A DNA stretch of 64,000 nt, from the NCBI RefSeq assembly GCF_006912135.1, contig NZ_VIRS01000012.1, positions 159,960 to 223,959 of the forward strand. Reading direction: 5' to 3'. This document shows positions 1-8,760 of the stretch, piece after piece (within the stretch, counting starts at the first letter, position 1; every line of letters starts with the position of its first letter). A program made the translations under genes and the position numbers. This DNA comes from Cryptosporangium phraense (GTDB lineage Bacteria; Actinomycetota; Actinomycetes; Mycobacteriales; Cryptosporangiaceae). The notes under the pieces were generated by a model. That model worked only from the letters and a program-made list of their open reading frames with translations. It made no database searches and had not been told where the DNA came from.

Positions 1-1528
1 GGCGGCCGGTGAGCGTGGCCAGGCCGTCCCGCCAGACGTTGGCGACCTTGCCGTGGGCGCGGTCGAGCAGGTAGCGGACGAGCGAGTTGTCGTCCACCCG
101 CACCGCTTCGACCAGCGCGGACGTGGAGTTCGGGGTGCTGCGCCGGAACGTGAGGGCCCACTTCGGGGCGACCAGGTCGGCGAGCGCGCGCTGGCCGGCG
201 GCGTCGGCCAGGTCGGGGTGGTTGTTGGGGACCGCGACGGCCAGTCGGCGGGCGTCCACCGCGAGGAGGATGCGCAGCAGCCAGGCGCCGGGGTCGGCGG
301 TCGCGTCGACCGCCACCGCGCCGTTCCGGGCCGGCCCGGGAATCCCTCCGCCCCAGACGGCCGCGAGAGCCCGCTGCCCGACCGGCACCCCCGCGCCGGT
401 CCCGCCCGGGCCACCCCCGCCGACCGGACCACCCCCGCCGGCTGCGGTGGCGAAGGCGGTCGGGTCGGGGGCTACTCCGAGGACGGGGAGGCCCTCCGGG
501 CCGGCCGCGGCCGCGATCAGCGCGGCCACCACCTCCGGGGCGGCCCCGGCCGCGCCCTCGGCCGACTGCTCACCGTGCGTGTAGATCGTCGGGCGGCTCC
601 GCGCGCCCCTCCGGCGCGCCTTGGCCGTCGGTTGCAGGACGTACAGGTCCGACGCACTACCGACGGCCTGCGCGCCCAGATACCGCGAGAACGCCGGTAG
701 CTGCGCCTCGACCACCAGTTCGAGCTCGCCGAACGTCTGCTGGACGGCGAGCCCGAGGGCCGGCGTCCGCTCGGAGAACCCGTACGCGAGCAGGATCCGG
801 CCCGGACCGTCCAGACCCTCGATCGCCCGTTCGAGGAACAGCCGCACCCCGTCCGGCGTGTACGGCGGGTCGGTGAACGCCAGCCCGGCCACTCCGGTCG
901 CCGACGACGGCAGCCCGAACCGCAGGTCCCCGAACACGCAGCGCACCGCGAGCCCGGACGCCTCCGCCGCCCCGTCGATGAACGCGAGCAGCCGCTCGTC
1001 CACGTCGACGACCGTCGCCGTCGACGACGGACGCAGCAGGCAGGTGGTCAGCGCGGTGAGGTCGTGGTCGCCGACGCAGAGCAGGTGGGCGCCGTCGAGG
1101 TCGAACGAGGCGTCGAGCCAGAGCGCACGCCGGACCGCGGTCTCCGGGGTCGCGGCCACGTGGTCGAGCGCGCGCCGGGGCGGCGGCGCGGCCGCGCGCC
1201 ACCGGGTGACCGCGGCCAGCAGGTCGCCGGCCGACGCGAGCGCGGGCCCGAGCGGGTCGGCGAGCGCGGTCGCCCGCAGCTGAGCCGCACCGAACCGCTC
1301 CCGGTAGCCCGCGGAGACCTCCGACCGGACCCGGAGCGACGAGCCGTCCGCCAGATCGTCGCCGACGGCGGCCAGGACCTCCTCGATCGTCCGGCGCGGT
1401 ACGGCGAACTCGCGCACCAACGTCTCGAGCGTCCACGAGCCCGAAGCCAGCGCGACCACGACCTCACGAATCACCCGACCGCGAACGCCGTACTCCGAAA
1501 CCAGCTCCCCCACCGCGTCCGCACTCAC
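1..1528 (-). CDS. Bis-aminopropyl spermidine synthase family protein (3' end cut by window edge)
   Basis: About 509 codons read without a stop from a GTG at 1528 and run off the left edge. The first ~70 residues look like a winged helix. The rest fits the branched-polyamine synthase family (PF01861 type), which transfers aminopropyl groups from decarboxylated SAM. Visible motifs are GDHD at residues 153-156, the acidic strand VVDVDERLL, and TDPPYT around D220, the expected catalytic loop. A glycine-rich insertion sits near residues 355-385. In thermophilic archaea the family makes branched spermidine; the substrate here is unknown. The gene is divergent from the sensor kinase at 1591 with a 62-base gap. 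The GTG is the nearest plausible start; its ribosome site is weak. Confidence 0.72.
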   Translation of the reverse strand, partial: MSADAVGELVSEYGVRGRVIREVVVALASGSWTLETLVREFAVPRRTIEEVLAAVGDDLADGSSLRVRSEVSAGYRERFGAAQLRATALADPLGPALASAGDLLAAVTRWRAAAPPPRRALDHVAATPETAVRRALWLDASFDLDGAHLLCVGDHDLTALTTCLLRPSSTATVVDVDERLLAFIDGAAEASGLAVRCVFGDLRFGLPSSATGVAGLAFTDPPYTPDGVRLFLERAIEGLDGPGRILLAYGFSERTPALGLAVQQTFGELELVVEAQLPAFSRYLGAQAVGSASDLYVLQPTAKARRRGARSRPTIYTHGEQSAEGAAGAAPEVVAALIAAAAGPEGLPVLGVAPDPTAFATAAGGGGPVGGGGPGGTGAGVPVGQRALAAVWGGGIPGPARNGAVAVDATADPGAWLLRILLAVDARRLAVAVPNNHPDLADAAGQRALADLVAPKWALTFRRSTPNSTSALVEAVRVDDNSLVRYLLDRAHGKVANVWRDGLATLTGR

Positions 1529-1590
1529 GCGCGTCAGGCTCGCACAGCTACGCTCAGCGCGGCAAAAAGCTACAATTGCCTTAAACGAGC

Positions 1591-3846
1591 ATGAATGAGG
1601 TCAGCGTGGTCGAACAGCTGGTCCCCGAGCTACCCGAGGCGATCCTGGCGATCGACCCGCACGGCCGGATCGCCCTGGCGAACTCCGGCGCCGAGGACCT
1701 GTTCGGCTACACGTGGGACGAGCTCGCCCAGCGTCCGCTCGACGACCTCCTGCGCGACCCGACCGAGCTCGGCGAGCTGGCCGGTGAGCTGGCCTGCCGC
1801 CGCAAGGACGGCTCGGAGTTTCACGCCGAGCTCTCGGTCACCTCGATGGACACCGCCGACGGTCAGCTCGTCTCGGTGGCGTTCCGCGACCTGGGCCAGC
1901 GCAACCGGGCGGTCGAGCGGCTCCGCTGGCTCTCGGCGATCGTCGAGCACGCCCACACGCCGATCGTCAGCGCGTCGCTGGACGGCACGGTCACGTCCTG
2001 GAACACCGCGGCCGAGCGCGTCTACGGCTGGACCGCGGCCGACATGATCGGACGCCCGATCGGCAGCGTCGTCGAGCCGGTGCACGCGGACGCGCTGGCC
2101 CGGGTGACCGACGGCGAGACCGTCCACCTCCCCGAGGGGCAGATCGTCCGGTCCGACGGACGACGGGTCGCGGTCAGCGTCACCGCGTCGCCGATCGTCG
2201 GGCCGACCGGCGCGGTCGTCGGCATCGCCTACGCGGCCCGCGACCTGACCGACCGCGAGCGGGCCGAGGCCCAGTTCCGCTGGCTGCTGAACGCGACCCT
2301 GCTGGCGATCATCGGCGTCGACGCGGACGGCGCGATCCGGATGGCGAACACCGGGGCCGAGCGCGCGTTCGGCTACCCGGCCGACGAACTCGTCGGCCGG
2401 CCGATCGAGGTCGTGCTCCCGGACGCCCGCCCGGCCGTGCTGGCCGAGTCGGGCACCGGAGGCACCGGACGGCACGCGGCCGCCGAGCCCGACGGAACCC
2501 GGGCCACCGGCCGACGCCGGGACGGCTCCGAGTTCCCGGCCGAGATCCTGCTGTCGTCGCTGCTCACCGACGACGGACTGCTGGTCGCGGTCACGGTCAA
2601 CGACATCACCGCGCGGCTGGAGAGCGAGGCCGAACGCGCCCGGCTGGAGAACGAGCTGCAGCGCTCGCAGCGCCTCGACAGCCTCGGCCAGCTGGCCGGC
2701 GGCGTCGCCCACGACTTCAACAACGTGCTCGCGATCATCCTCAGCCACGCGTCGATCGCCGAGGAAGACCTGGCCGGACTCGAGGTCGGCCGGCAGAACG
2801 GCCGGCTGACCGGCGACGACGAGGGCCGGCTGGCCGGCGCTCGGCGCGCCGTCGAGCAGATGCAGCAGGCCGCCGAGCGCGGTTCCCGCCTCACCAAGCA
2901 ACTGCTCGCGTTCGGCCGGCGCGAGGTGGTGCGGCCCCAGGTCTTCCGGCTCGACGACGTCATGGCCGACGTCATCCGGCTGCTGTCGGGGACGCTGGGT
3001 ACCGATGTCCGCACGTCGACGACCAGCGATCCCGAGCTGTGGCCGGTGACCGCCGACCCCGGCCGGATCGAGCAGGTGCTGGTCAACCTGGCGATGAACG
3101 CCCGGGACGCGATGCCCAAGGGCGGCACGCTGCAGATCGACGCGGTGAACCTGGCGCTCGACTCGGCCCAGGCCGCGCGGTACGGGCTGACCGACGGCCG
3201 GTACGTGCAGCTGCGGGTGACCGACACCGGCACCGGCATGCCGCCGGAGGTCGCCGAGCGCGCGTTCGAGCCGTTCTACACGACGAAACCCGAAGGTCAG
3301 GGCACCGGGCTGGGGCTGGCGTCGGTGTACGGGATCGTCTCCCAGGCAGCCGGCACCGTGTACCTGCGGTCGCGGCCGGGCTGGGGCACGTCGGTGACGA
3401 TCCTGCTGCCGGCGTCCGACGGGGCCCCGCTGGCCCGGCCCGAGGTGCCCAGGGCGGCCGCGGTCGAGAAGCGGTCGGACCGGACCGTGCTCGTCGTCGA
3501 CGACGAGCCCGACCTGCGGAAGTCGATCGAGATCATCCTCGGCCGCGGTGGCTACGCGGTGCTCACGGCCGGCTCCGGCGACGAGGCGGCCCAGCTGGCC
3601 GGCGCCTACGAGGGGACGATCGACCTGCTGCTGACCGACGTCACGATGCCCGGCCTGTCCGGTCACGAGGTGGCGAAACGGCTGCGGGCGACGCGGCCGG
3701 GGATGCGCGTCCTGTACATGTCGGGCTTCGCCCAGCCGCTGCTGACGTCGAAGGGCACGATCGAGGCCGACGTGACGCTGGTCGAGAAACCGTTCACCCG
3801 TCGCAGTCTTCTCGCGAAGGTCGCGGAAGTGCTGGCACCAGCCTAG
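1591..3846 (+). CDS. Hybrid sensor histidine kinase (PAS-PAS-PAS-HisKA-HATPase-REC)
   Basis: A 751-residue soluble two-component hybrid kinase with no membrane segment, so it should sense a cytoplasmic signal. Three PAS domains lie at about residues 8-110, 111-225 and 228-345. The dimerisation/phosphoacceptor segment reads GGVAHDFNNVL with H374, the H-box type usual in hybrid kinases. The ATPase has an N box (NARDAMPKGG) and glycine boxes DTGTGMP and GQGTGLGL. The C-terminal receiver (about 630-751) has acidic pair D637/D638, phosphoacceptor D683 and the conserved K in EKPF. An in-frame stop just upstream fixes the ATG. A TACAAT -10-like box 15 bases before it suggests a very short leader. 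Neither a partner output regulator nor a ligand can be assigned. Confidence 0.93.
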   Translation: MNEVSVVEQLVPELPEAILAIDPHGRIALANSGAEDLFGYTWDELAQRPLDDLLRDPTELGELAGELACRRKDGSEFHAELSVTSMDTADGQLVSVAFRDLGQRNRAVERLRWLSAIVEHAHTPIVSASLDGTVTSWNTAAERVYGWTAADMIGRPIGSVVEPVHADALARVTDGETVHLPEGQIVRSDGRRVAVSVTASPIVGPTGAVVGIAYAARDLTDRERAEAQFRWLLNATLLAIIGVDADGAIRMANTGAERAFGYPADELVGRPIEVVLPDARPAVLAESGTGGTGRHAAAEPDGTRATGRRRDGSEFPAEILLSSLLTDDGLLVAVTVNDITARLESEAERARLENELQRSQRLDSLGQLAGGVAHDFNNVLAIILSHASIAEEDLAGLEVGRQNGRLTGDDEGRLAGARRAVEQMQQAAERGSRLTKQLLAFGRREVVRPQVFRLDDVMADVIRLLSGTLGTDVRTSTTSDPELWPVTADPGRIEQVLVNLAMNARDAMPKGGTLQIDAVNLALDSAQAARYGLTDGRYVQLRVTDTGTGMPPEVAERAFEPFYTTKPEGQGTGLGLASVYGIVSQAAGTVYLRSRPGWGTSVTILLPASDGAPLARPEVPRAAAVEKRSDRTVLVVDDEPDLRKSIEIILGRGGYAVLTAGSGDEAAQLAGAYEGTIDLLLTDVTMPGLSGHEVAKRLRATRPGMRVLYMSGFAQPLLTSKGTIEADVTLVEKPFTRRSLLAKVAEVLAPA

Positions 3847-3878
3847 AGTCGGGAGAACACCAACGGAGGTGTGCGTGC

Positions 3879-5147
3879 ATGTCCTCCCCCTGGCTCGCCT
3901 GGCCCAGCGGCGCGGACCCGTCCGCGTTACGCCGGAAGTTGCACGCCGCCCATGAGTCGTTCCTCAGCACCGGAGACGCGCAGGTCCGCCCCGTCGTCCT
4001 GGAGTCCTGGCGCCGGTCGGTGCGCAGCGGCGTCGACCCCTCCGACCCGGCCGCGGCTCCGCCGCGGGACGTCCTGGCCTACCGGGAGCAGCACCCGCTC
4101 GCCGCGGTGATGCCGGTCGTTCGCGAACTGCTGGTCAGCGACGCCGCCGAGGCCGACCTGCTGGTCGCGGTGGCCGACGACGGCGGGCAGCTGCTCTGGG
4201 TCGAAGGCGAACCGGGGCTGCGGGCGCGGGCGGCCGAGATGTCGTTCGTGGAGGGCAGCGTCTGGAGCGAGGAGCGCGTGGGCACGAACGCGCCCGGCAC
4301 CGCGCTCGCGCTCGACCACCCGGTGCAGATCTTCGCCGCCGAGCACTTCAGCCAGCCGGTCCAGGCCTGGAGCTGCTCGGCCGCCCCGGTGCACGACCCG
4401 GCGACCGGGCGCGTGCTGGGCGTCCTCGACGTCACCGGCGGGCACCACGTCGCCGCACCCCAGGCCCTGACGCTCGTCCGCGCGGCGGCCGCCGCGGCCG
4501 AGGCCCAGCTCCGGCTGCAGCAGCTCGAAGACCGGCGCCGCCGGCCGACGATGACCGTGGCCGGTCCGGCCCGGCTGCGGGTGCTGGGCGAGGCGAACGG
4601 CGGACGGTTCCGGGTCAACGGCACCGAGCACCGGCTCAGCCTGCGCCACACCGAGCTGCTGCTGGCGCTGGCCCAGAACCCGGCCGGCCTCACCGGCGAG
4701 CAGCTCGCGGTCGCGCTCTCCGACGGGGAGTCGGCGCTGGTCACGATCCGGGCAGAGATGTCCCGGCTGCGCCGGCTGCTCGGCCCGGGCGTGCTGGCCT
4801 CGCGTCCGTACCGGTTGACGACGCCGGTCCAGACCGACCTGGACGAGCTCGTCCGGCTGCTCCGCCGCGGGGCGCACCGGCAGGCGCTCGCCCACTACCG
4901 CGGTCCGGTCCTGCCCCGCTCGGACGCGCCGTTCGTGATCGCGGCCCGGGAGGAGACGCGGCTGCGGGTCCGGCACGCGCTGCTCCGGCACGCGGGCGTC
5001 GACGTGCTACTCCAGTACGCCGAGACGGCCGAGGGACAGGACGACGTCGAGGTCTGGGCGGCCTGCCTGCTGGGCCTGCCGATCGGCTCCCCCCGCCGGG
5101 CCCGGATCCTCGCCCACCTGGAGCGCCTCGAGCGCCGGATGAGCTAG
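3879..5147 (+). CDS. GAF-domain transcriptional regulator of the aldehyde dehydrogenase cassette
   Basis: A 422-residue regulator. An N-terminal segment with LESWRRS is typical of AcoR-like activators and is followed by a GAF domain (about 82-205). A winged-helix DNA-binding region (about 240-315, SLRHTELLLAL then TIRAEMSRLRRLLG) ends the recognisable part. The sigma54 AAA+ domain of true AcoR is absent, so it should act on ordinary promoters. The ATG at 3879 is chosen because GGAGG lies nine bases upstream; reading the frame further 5' would only overlap the kinase. It lies 32 bases after the kinase stop and 88 bases before the dehydrogenase. A direct/inverted repeat at 5147-5166 in that gap is a candidate binding site. 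Control of the dehydrogenase is inferred from context. Confidence 0.85.
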   Translation: MSSPWLAWPSGADPSALRRKLHAAHESFLSTGDAQVRPVVLESWRRSVRSGVDPSDPAAAPPRDVLAYREQHPLAAVMPVVRELLVSDAAEADLLVAVADDGGQLLWVEGEPGLRARAAEMSFVEGSVWSEERVGTNAPGTALALDHPVQIFAAEHFSQPVQAWSCSAAPVHDPATGRVLGVLDVTGGHHVAAPQALTLVRAAAAAAEAQLRLQQLEDRRRRPTMTVAGPARLRVLGEANGGRFRVNGTEHRLSLRHTELLLALAQNPAGLTGEQLAVALSDGESALVTIRAEMSRLRRLLGPGVLASRPYRLTTPVQTDLDELVRLLRRGAHRQALAHYRGPVLPRSDAPFVIAAREETRLRVRHALLRHAGVDVLLQYAETAEGQDDVEVWAACLLGLPIGSPRRARILAHLERLERRMS

Positions 5148-5166
5148 CAACGTCGTTGCAACGTCG
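5147..5166. promoter_or_regulatory. Candidate operator upstream of the aldehyde dehydrogenase
   Basis: GCAACGTCGTTGC is a perfect 13-base palindrome at 5147-5159, and GCAACGTCG is repeated directly at 5158-5166. A further CGTTGC half-site lies at 5216-5221, next to the dehydrogenase ribosome site. The location between the GAF regulator and its presumed target suggests a regulator-binding region, but the first repeat also touches the regulator's stop codon. Confidence 0.4.
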
Positions 5167-5235
5167 GCGGTCCTAGCGTCGGCGGCAGGCGGGCGCGGTG
5201 TGGCGCTCGTCACGCCGTTGCGAGGAGGACCATAG

Positions 5236-6759
5236 ATGGCCGTCTACGCCGCTCCGGGACAAGAGGGCAGTCCCGTCAGCTACAAATCCCGGTACGAACA
5301 CTTCATCGGCGGCGAGTGGGTCGCGCCCGCGTCCGGCCAGTACTTCGAGAACCCGACGCCGGTGACCGGCCAGCCGTTCACCGAGATCGCCCGGGGCACC
5401 GCGGACGACATCGAGAAGGCACTGGACGCCGCCCACGCGGCCGCTCCGGCCTGGGGCAAGACGTCGGTCGCCGACCGTGCGCTGCTGCTCAACCGGATCG
5501 CCGACCGGATCGAGTCCAACCTCGAGCTGCTCGCGGTGGCCGAGACCTGGGACAACGGCAAGCCGGTGCGGGAGACGCTGGCCGCCGACCTGCCGCTCGC
5601 GGTCGACCACTTCCGGTACTTCGCCGGCGCGATCCGGGCCCAGGAGGGCTCGCTGTCGGAGATCGACGACGACACGGTCGCGTACCACTTCCACGAGCCG
5701 CTGGGCGTCGTCGGGCAGATCATCCCGTGGAACTTCCCGATCCTGATGGCGGTCTGGAAGCTCGCTCCGGCGCTCGCGGCTGGGAACGCGGTCGTGATCA
5801 AGCCGGCCGAGCAGACCCCCGCCTCGATCATGGTGCTGGCCGAGCTGCTGGCCGACCTGATCCCGCCGGGCGTCGTCAACATCGTCAACGGGTTCGGCAC
5901 CGAGGCGGGCAAACCGCTGGCGTCCAACCCGCGGATCCGGAAGATCGCGTTCACCGGTGAGACCACCACCGGCCGGCTGATCATGCAGTACGCGTCGCAG
6001 AACCTGATCCCGGTGACGCTGGAGCTCGGTGGCAAGAGCCCGAACATCTTCTTCTCCGACGTCCTGGCCGAGAACGACGACTTTCAGGACAAGGCGCTCG
6101 AGGGCTTCACGATGTTCGCGCTCAACCAGGGCGAAGTCTGCACCTGCCCGTCGCGCGCGCTGATCGAGCGGCCGATCTACGATGAGTTCCTGTCCGCGGC
6201 GGCGATCCGCACCAAGGCCGTCCGGCAGGGCAACCCGCTCGACACCGAGACGATGGTCGGCGCGCAGGCCAGCAACGACCAGCTGGAGAAGATCCTCTCC
6301 TACATCCAGATCGGCAAGGGCGAGGGCGCCCGCGTCGTCACCGGGGGCGAGCGCGCCGAGCTCGGCGGCGACCTCAACGGTGGCTACTACGTCCAGCCGA
6401 CGATCTTCGAGGGCCGCAACGACATGCGGATCTTCCAGGAGGAGATCTTCGGTCCGGTCGTGTCGGTGACGTCGTTCGACGGCTACGACGACGCGATCAA
6501 GATCGCCAACGACACCCTGTACGGGCTGGGCGCGGGCGTGTGGAGCCGCAACGGCAACACCGCGTACCGGGCCGGCCGGGACATCCAGGCCGGTCGGGTG
6601 TGGACGAACTGCTACCACCAGTACCCGGCGCACGCCGCGTTCGGCGGGTACAAGCAGTCCGGCGTCGGACGGGAGAACCACCGGATGATGCTCGACCACT
6701 ACCAGCAGACGAAGAACCTGCTGGTGTCGTACTCGCCCAAGGCCCTCGGGTTCTTCTGA
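5236..6759 (+). CDS. NAD(P)-dependent aldehyde dehydrogenase (AldB/ExaC type)
   Basis: A 507-residue cytoplasmic class-3 ALDH superfamily enzyme oxidising aldehydes to acids. The cofactor/active-site signature PWNFP is present, followed by the glutamate motif ELGGKSP (E263) and the catalytic cysteine C302 in GEVCTCPSR. The Cys-Thr-Cys triad is typical of the acetaldehyde/chloroacetaldehyde group. Length equals the family norm. AGGAGG precedes the ATG at 5236 by 7 bases. DUF779 follows after 4 bases and a GAF regulator precedes it, the usual actinobacterial acetaldehyde/alcohol-oxidation cassette. The substrate is inferred, not shown. Confidence 0.95.
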   Translation: MAVYAAPGQEGSPVSYKSRYEHFIGGEWVAPASGQYFENPTPVTGQPFTEIARGTADDIEKALDAAHAAAPAWGKTSVADRALLLNRIADRIESNLELLAVAETWDNGKPVRETLAADLPLAVDHFRYFAGAIRAQEGSLSEIDDDTVAYHFHEPLGVVGQIIPWNFPILMAVWKLAPALAAGNAVVIKPAEQTPASIMVLAELLADLIPPGVVNIVNGFGTEAGKPLASNPRIRKIAFTGETTTGRLIMQYASQNLIPVTLELGGKSPNIFFSDVLAENDDFQDKALEGFTMFALNQGEVCTCPSRALIERPIYDEFLSAAAIRTKAVRQGNPLDTETMVGAQASNDQLEKILSYIQIGKGEGARVVTGGERAELGGDLNGGYYVQPTIFEGRNDMRIFQEEIFGPVVSVTSFDGYDDAIKIANDTLYGLGAGVWSRNGNTAYRAGRDIQAGRVWTNCYHQYPAHAAFGGYKQSGVGRENHRMMLDHYQQTKNLLVSYSPKALGFF

Positions 6760-6763
6760 GCCG

Positions 6764-7261
6764 ATGGTCTCCCGAGTGCTGCTGTCGGCCGGCGCGGCCG
6801 AGCTGATCACCAAGCTCGAGTCCGCGCACGGGCCGGTCATGTTCCACCAGTCCGGCGGCTGCTGCGACGGCTCCGCGCCGATGTGCTACCCGGACGGCGA
6901 GTTCATCGTCGGCGACCGGGACGTGCTGCTCGGCGTCCTGGATCCGTCCGAGGCGGCCGGCGGCGAGCCGCGGGCGATCCCGGTGTGGATCTCGGCCAGC
7001 CAGTTCGCGGCCTGGCGCCACACCCAGCTGGTGCTGGACGTGGTGCCGGGCCGCGGGTCCGGGTTCAGCCTGGAGTCGCCCGAGGGACTCCGGTTCCTGA
7101 CCCGGGGGCGGGTCTACACGTCGGACGAACTGGCGTCGCTGGCGGAGACTCCTCCGCTGACCGGCGCCGACGTCGAAGCCGCCGGGGCCCTGCCCGCCCC
7201 GCTGCACCCGACGCTGATCAGCGACGAGGACTACGCCGAGGTCTGCGTCCCGACCGTGTGA
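6764..7261 (+). CDS. DUF779 domain-containing protein
   Basis: A 165-residue protein of the DUF779 family, whose members nearly always sit beside an aldehyde dehydrogenase. The conserved core is visible: HQSGGCCDGSAPMC near residues 27-40, then VWISASQFAAWRHTQL and SLESPEGLRFLTRGR. The paired cysteines suggest metal or thiol chemistry, but no activity is established for the family. It starts 4 bases after the dehydrogenase stop with no good ribosome site of its own, so translational coupling is likely. Its last 31 bases overlap the end of the convergent PucR gene. Confidence 0.9.
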   Translation: MVSRVLLSAGAAELITKLESAHGPVMFHQSGGCCDGSAPMCYPDGEFIVGDRDVLLGVLDPSEAAGGEPRAIPVWISASQFAAWRHTQLVLDVVPGRGSGFSLESPEGLRFLTRGRVYTSDELASLAETPPLTGADVEAAGALPAPLHPTLISDEDYAEVCVPTV

Positions 7262-8457
7262 AGCCTGGCGACGGCCCGGAGCGCGGATTCGAGTTCGAAC
7301 CGCGCATCCGGGTCGTGCAGTTGCTCGCCGAACAGCGCCTCGAGCTGCCGGAGGCGGTACCGCACGGTCTGCGGGTGCACCTGCAGCCGGGACGCGACCT
7401 CCGGCGCGCCTCCGCGCGTCTCCAGCCAGGCCAGCAGCGTCTCGCTCAGCCGGACCTGCTGCTTGACCGTGAGCTGACGCAACGGCGCCAGCCGCCGCTC
7501 CGCGAACATTTCGACGAGGGGCTCGTCGGCCAGCAGCATCAACGTCGACAAATGATCGGCGCACCGGACGACGTGGGCCGGGCTGAGCGCGCCGCGGCGC
7601 AGCAGCGACAGCGCGCGCCGGGCCCAGCGCAGCGACCGGCGGGCGTCCGGGACCGACACCGGAAGGCCGACCGCGGCCCGGGACGAGTGCAGCACCGTGC
7701 GCAGCGCGCCCTCGGTGCGCTCCAGCTGCGACTCGGGGACGAGCAGGCACGGTTCCGCGCCCTCCAGGTCGACCAGCACGGCCGGGCCCAGGTCGGGCAG
7801 CGTCAGGTCGCGATCGTCGCCGCGCGGCTCCAGCGCCACCGCGGTCAGCCGGTCGGGCACCGTCCAGCGGGCCGACTTGGCCAGGTCACGCACGGCCGCG
7901 GCCGATGGGGGCGGGTCGGCCAGCAGCATCTGCATCAGCTGACGGCGACGGCGTTCGCGGGCCCCGGCGGCGTGCGCCTGGGCCTCGGCGTAGCCCTCGA
8001 CCGAGAGCGCGGCCAGCTGGTCGACGTAGGCGATGACCGCCTCGCCCAGCGTGAACAGCACCGGAGCCGGGATGTCGAGCCGCAGACCGGCGTCGGCCAG
8101 CCGGCGCCAGGCGACCCGGGCGCCCAGCCGGTAGGCCGCCTGCAGTGCGTCCAGGCTGCGGCCCTGCTGGTATTCGCCGTAGCCGAGCTTGCGGTGGACG
8201 GCGTCCCAGTCGTCGACGGTGAGGTTGGTGTCGCCGACCTTGTCGGCGAACTGCGTGAGCGCCCGCTCGACGCCAACCCGGATCACGTACTCGTACGTCT
8301 CGCCCATCGAGCGCCCGAACTCGGGGATGCTCTCCCGGATCGCCTCGACGATCTCTTCGGCGAGCGTGCCGAATTCCGGCTTGATCAGCTCCGCCAGTTC
8401 GGGCGGTAGACCACCCCAGGGTTCGAAAGAACCCGGGCGTACGGCCAACTGCGACAT
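7231..8457 (-). CDS. PucR-family transcriptional regulator
   Basis: A 408-residue regulator. The N-terminal half is an all-helical sensor-like region (about 10-160), the middle resembles the GGDEF-like PucR domain, and the C-terminus carries the PucR helix-turn-helix (SETLLAWLETRGGAPEVASRLQ then HPQTVRYRLRQLEALFG, about 335-385). The ATG at 8457 is preferred over an upstream in-frame start because GGAGG lies 7 bases before it. It converges on DUF779 with a 31-base overlap and is divergent from the MFS exporter across a 300-base A/T-richer gap. Its targets are unknown; the aldehyde cassette or the exporter are the obvious candidates. Confidence 0.9.
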   Translation of the reverse strand: MSQLAVRPGSFEPWGGLPPELAELIKPEFGTLAEEIVEAIRESIPEFGRSMGETYEYVIRVGVERALTQFADKVGDTNLTVDDWDAVHRKLGYGEYQQGRSLDALQAAYRLGARVAWRRLADAGLRLDIPAPVLFTLGEAVIAYVDQLAALSVEGYAEAQAHAAGARERRRRQLMQMLLADPPPSAAAVRDLAKSARWTVPDRLTAVALEPRGDDRDLTLPDLGPAVLVDLEGAEPCLLVPESQLERTEGALRTVLHSSRAAVGLPVSVPDARRSLRWARRALSLLRRGALSPAHVVRCADHLSTLMLLADEPLVEMFAERRLAPLRQLTVKQQVRLSETLLAWLETRGGAPEVASRLQVHPQTVRYRLRQLEALFGEQLHDPDARFELESALRAVARLHTVGTQTSA

Positions 8458-8608
8458 CGCAGTACCTCCAGCCACCCGGAACAACCGGCAGTAATGCATA
8501 ACTAACCGGCTGAGAATATTGACCAGGTGTTGCGATTGTCAACCGACGAAGAACTCCGGGCGTTTGCCGGTAACCGTTGGTACTCCGAATTTCCAAAGCT
8601 TGCGACGC

Positions 8609-8629
8609 CACCGACAAATACGGTCGGTG
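8609..8629. promoter_or_regulatory. Dyad in the PucR-MFS divergent intergenic region
   Basis: Arms CACCGAC (8609-8615) and GTCGGTG (8623-8629) flank a 7-base spacer. It lies about 130-150 bases upstream of the exporter start in a stretch clearly lower in GC than its surroundings, so an operator for a local regulator is plausible. Nothing else in 8458-8727 looks coding. Confidence 0.4.
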
Positions 8630-8760
8630 AGCGCTTTATCGATCCGGTCAACAGCTCTGCTCGGAGAAATTAGCTTCCCGAGCCATATTTGGGCAAAAGC
8701 CCGCTTCGCGCGGATCGTCCAGGCAAAATGACGCAACCAGCGGTGCGGAAAGGGGTACGC

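Noticed and set aside
1630..3666. 678-codon open frame antisense to the hybrid kinase
   Set aside because: Mirror of the kinase reading frame: Arg/Gly/Val-biased, no domain, no ribosome site. Typical antisense frame of GC-rich coding DNA.
5173..6840. 555-codon frame antisense to the aldehyde dehydrogenase
   Set aside because: The plus-strand ALDH has every catalytic motif; the antisense text is low-information.
7285..7310. TTCGA-containing stretch resembling a tRNA T-loop
   Set aside because: No cloverleaf can be drawn around it and it lies inside the PucR coding frame. No tRNA or rRNA gene was found in the window.
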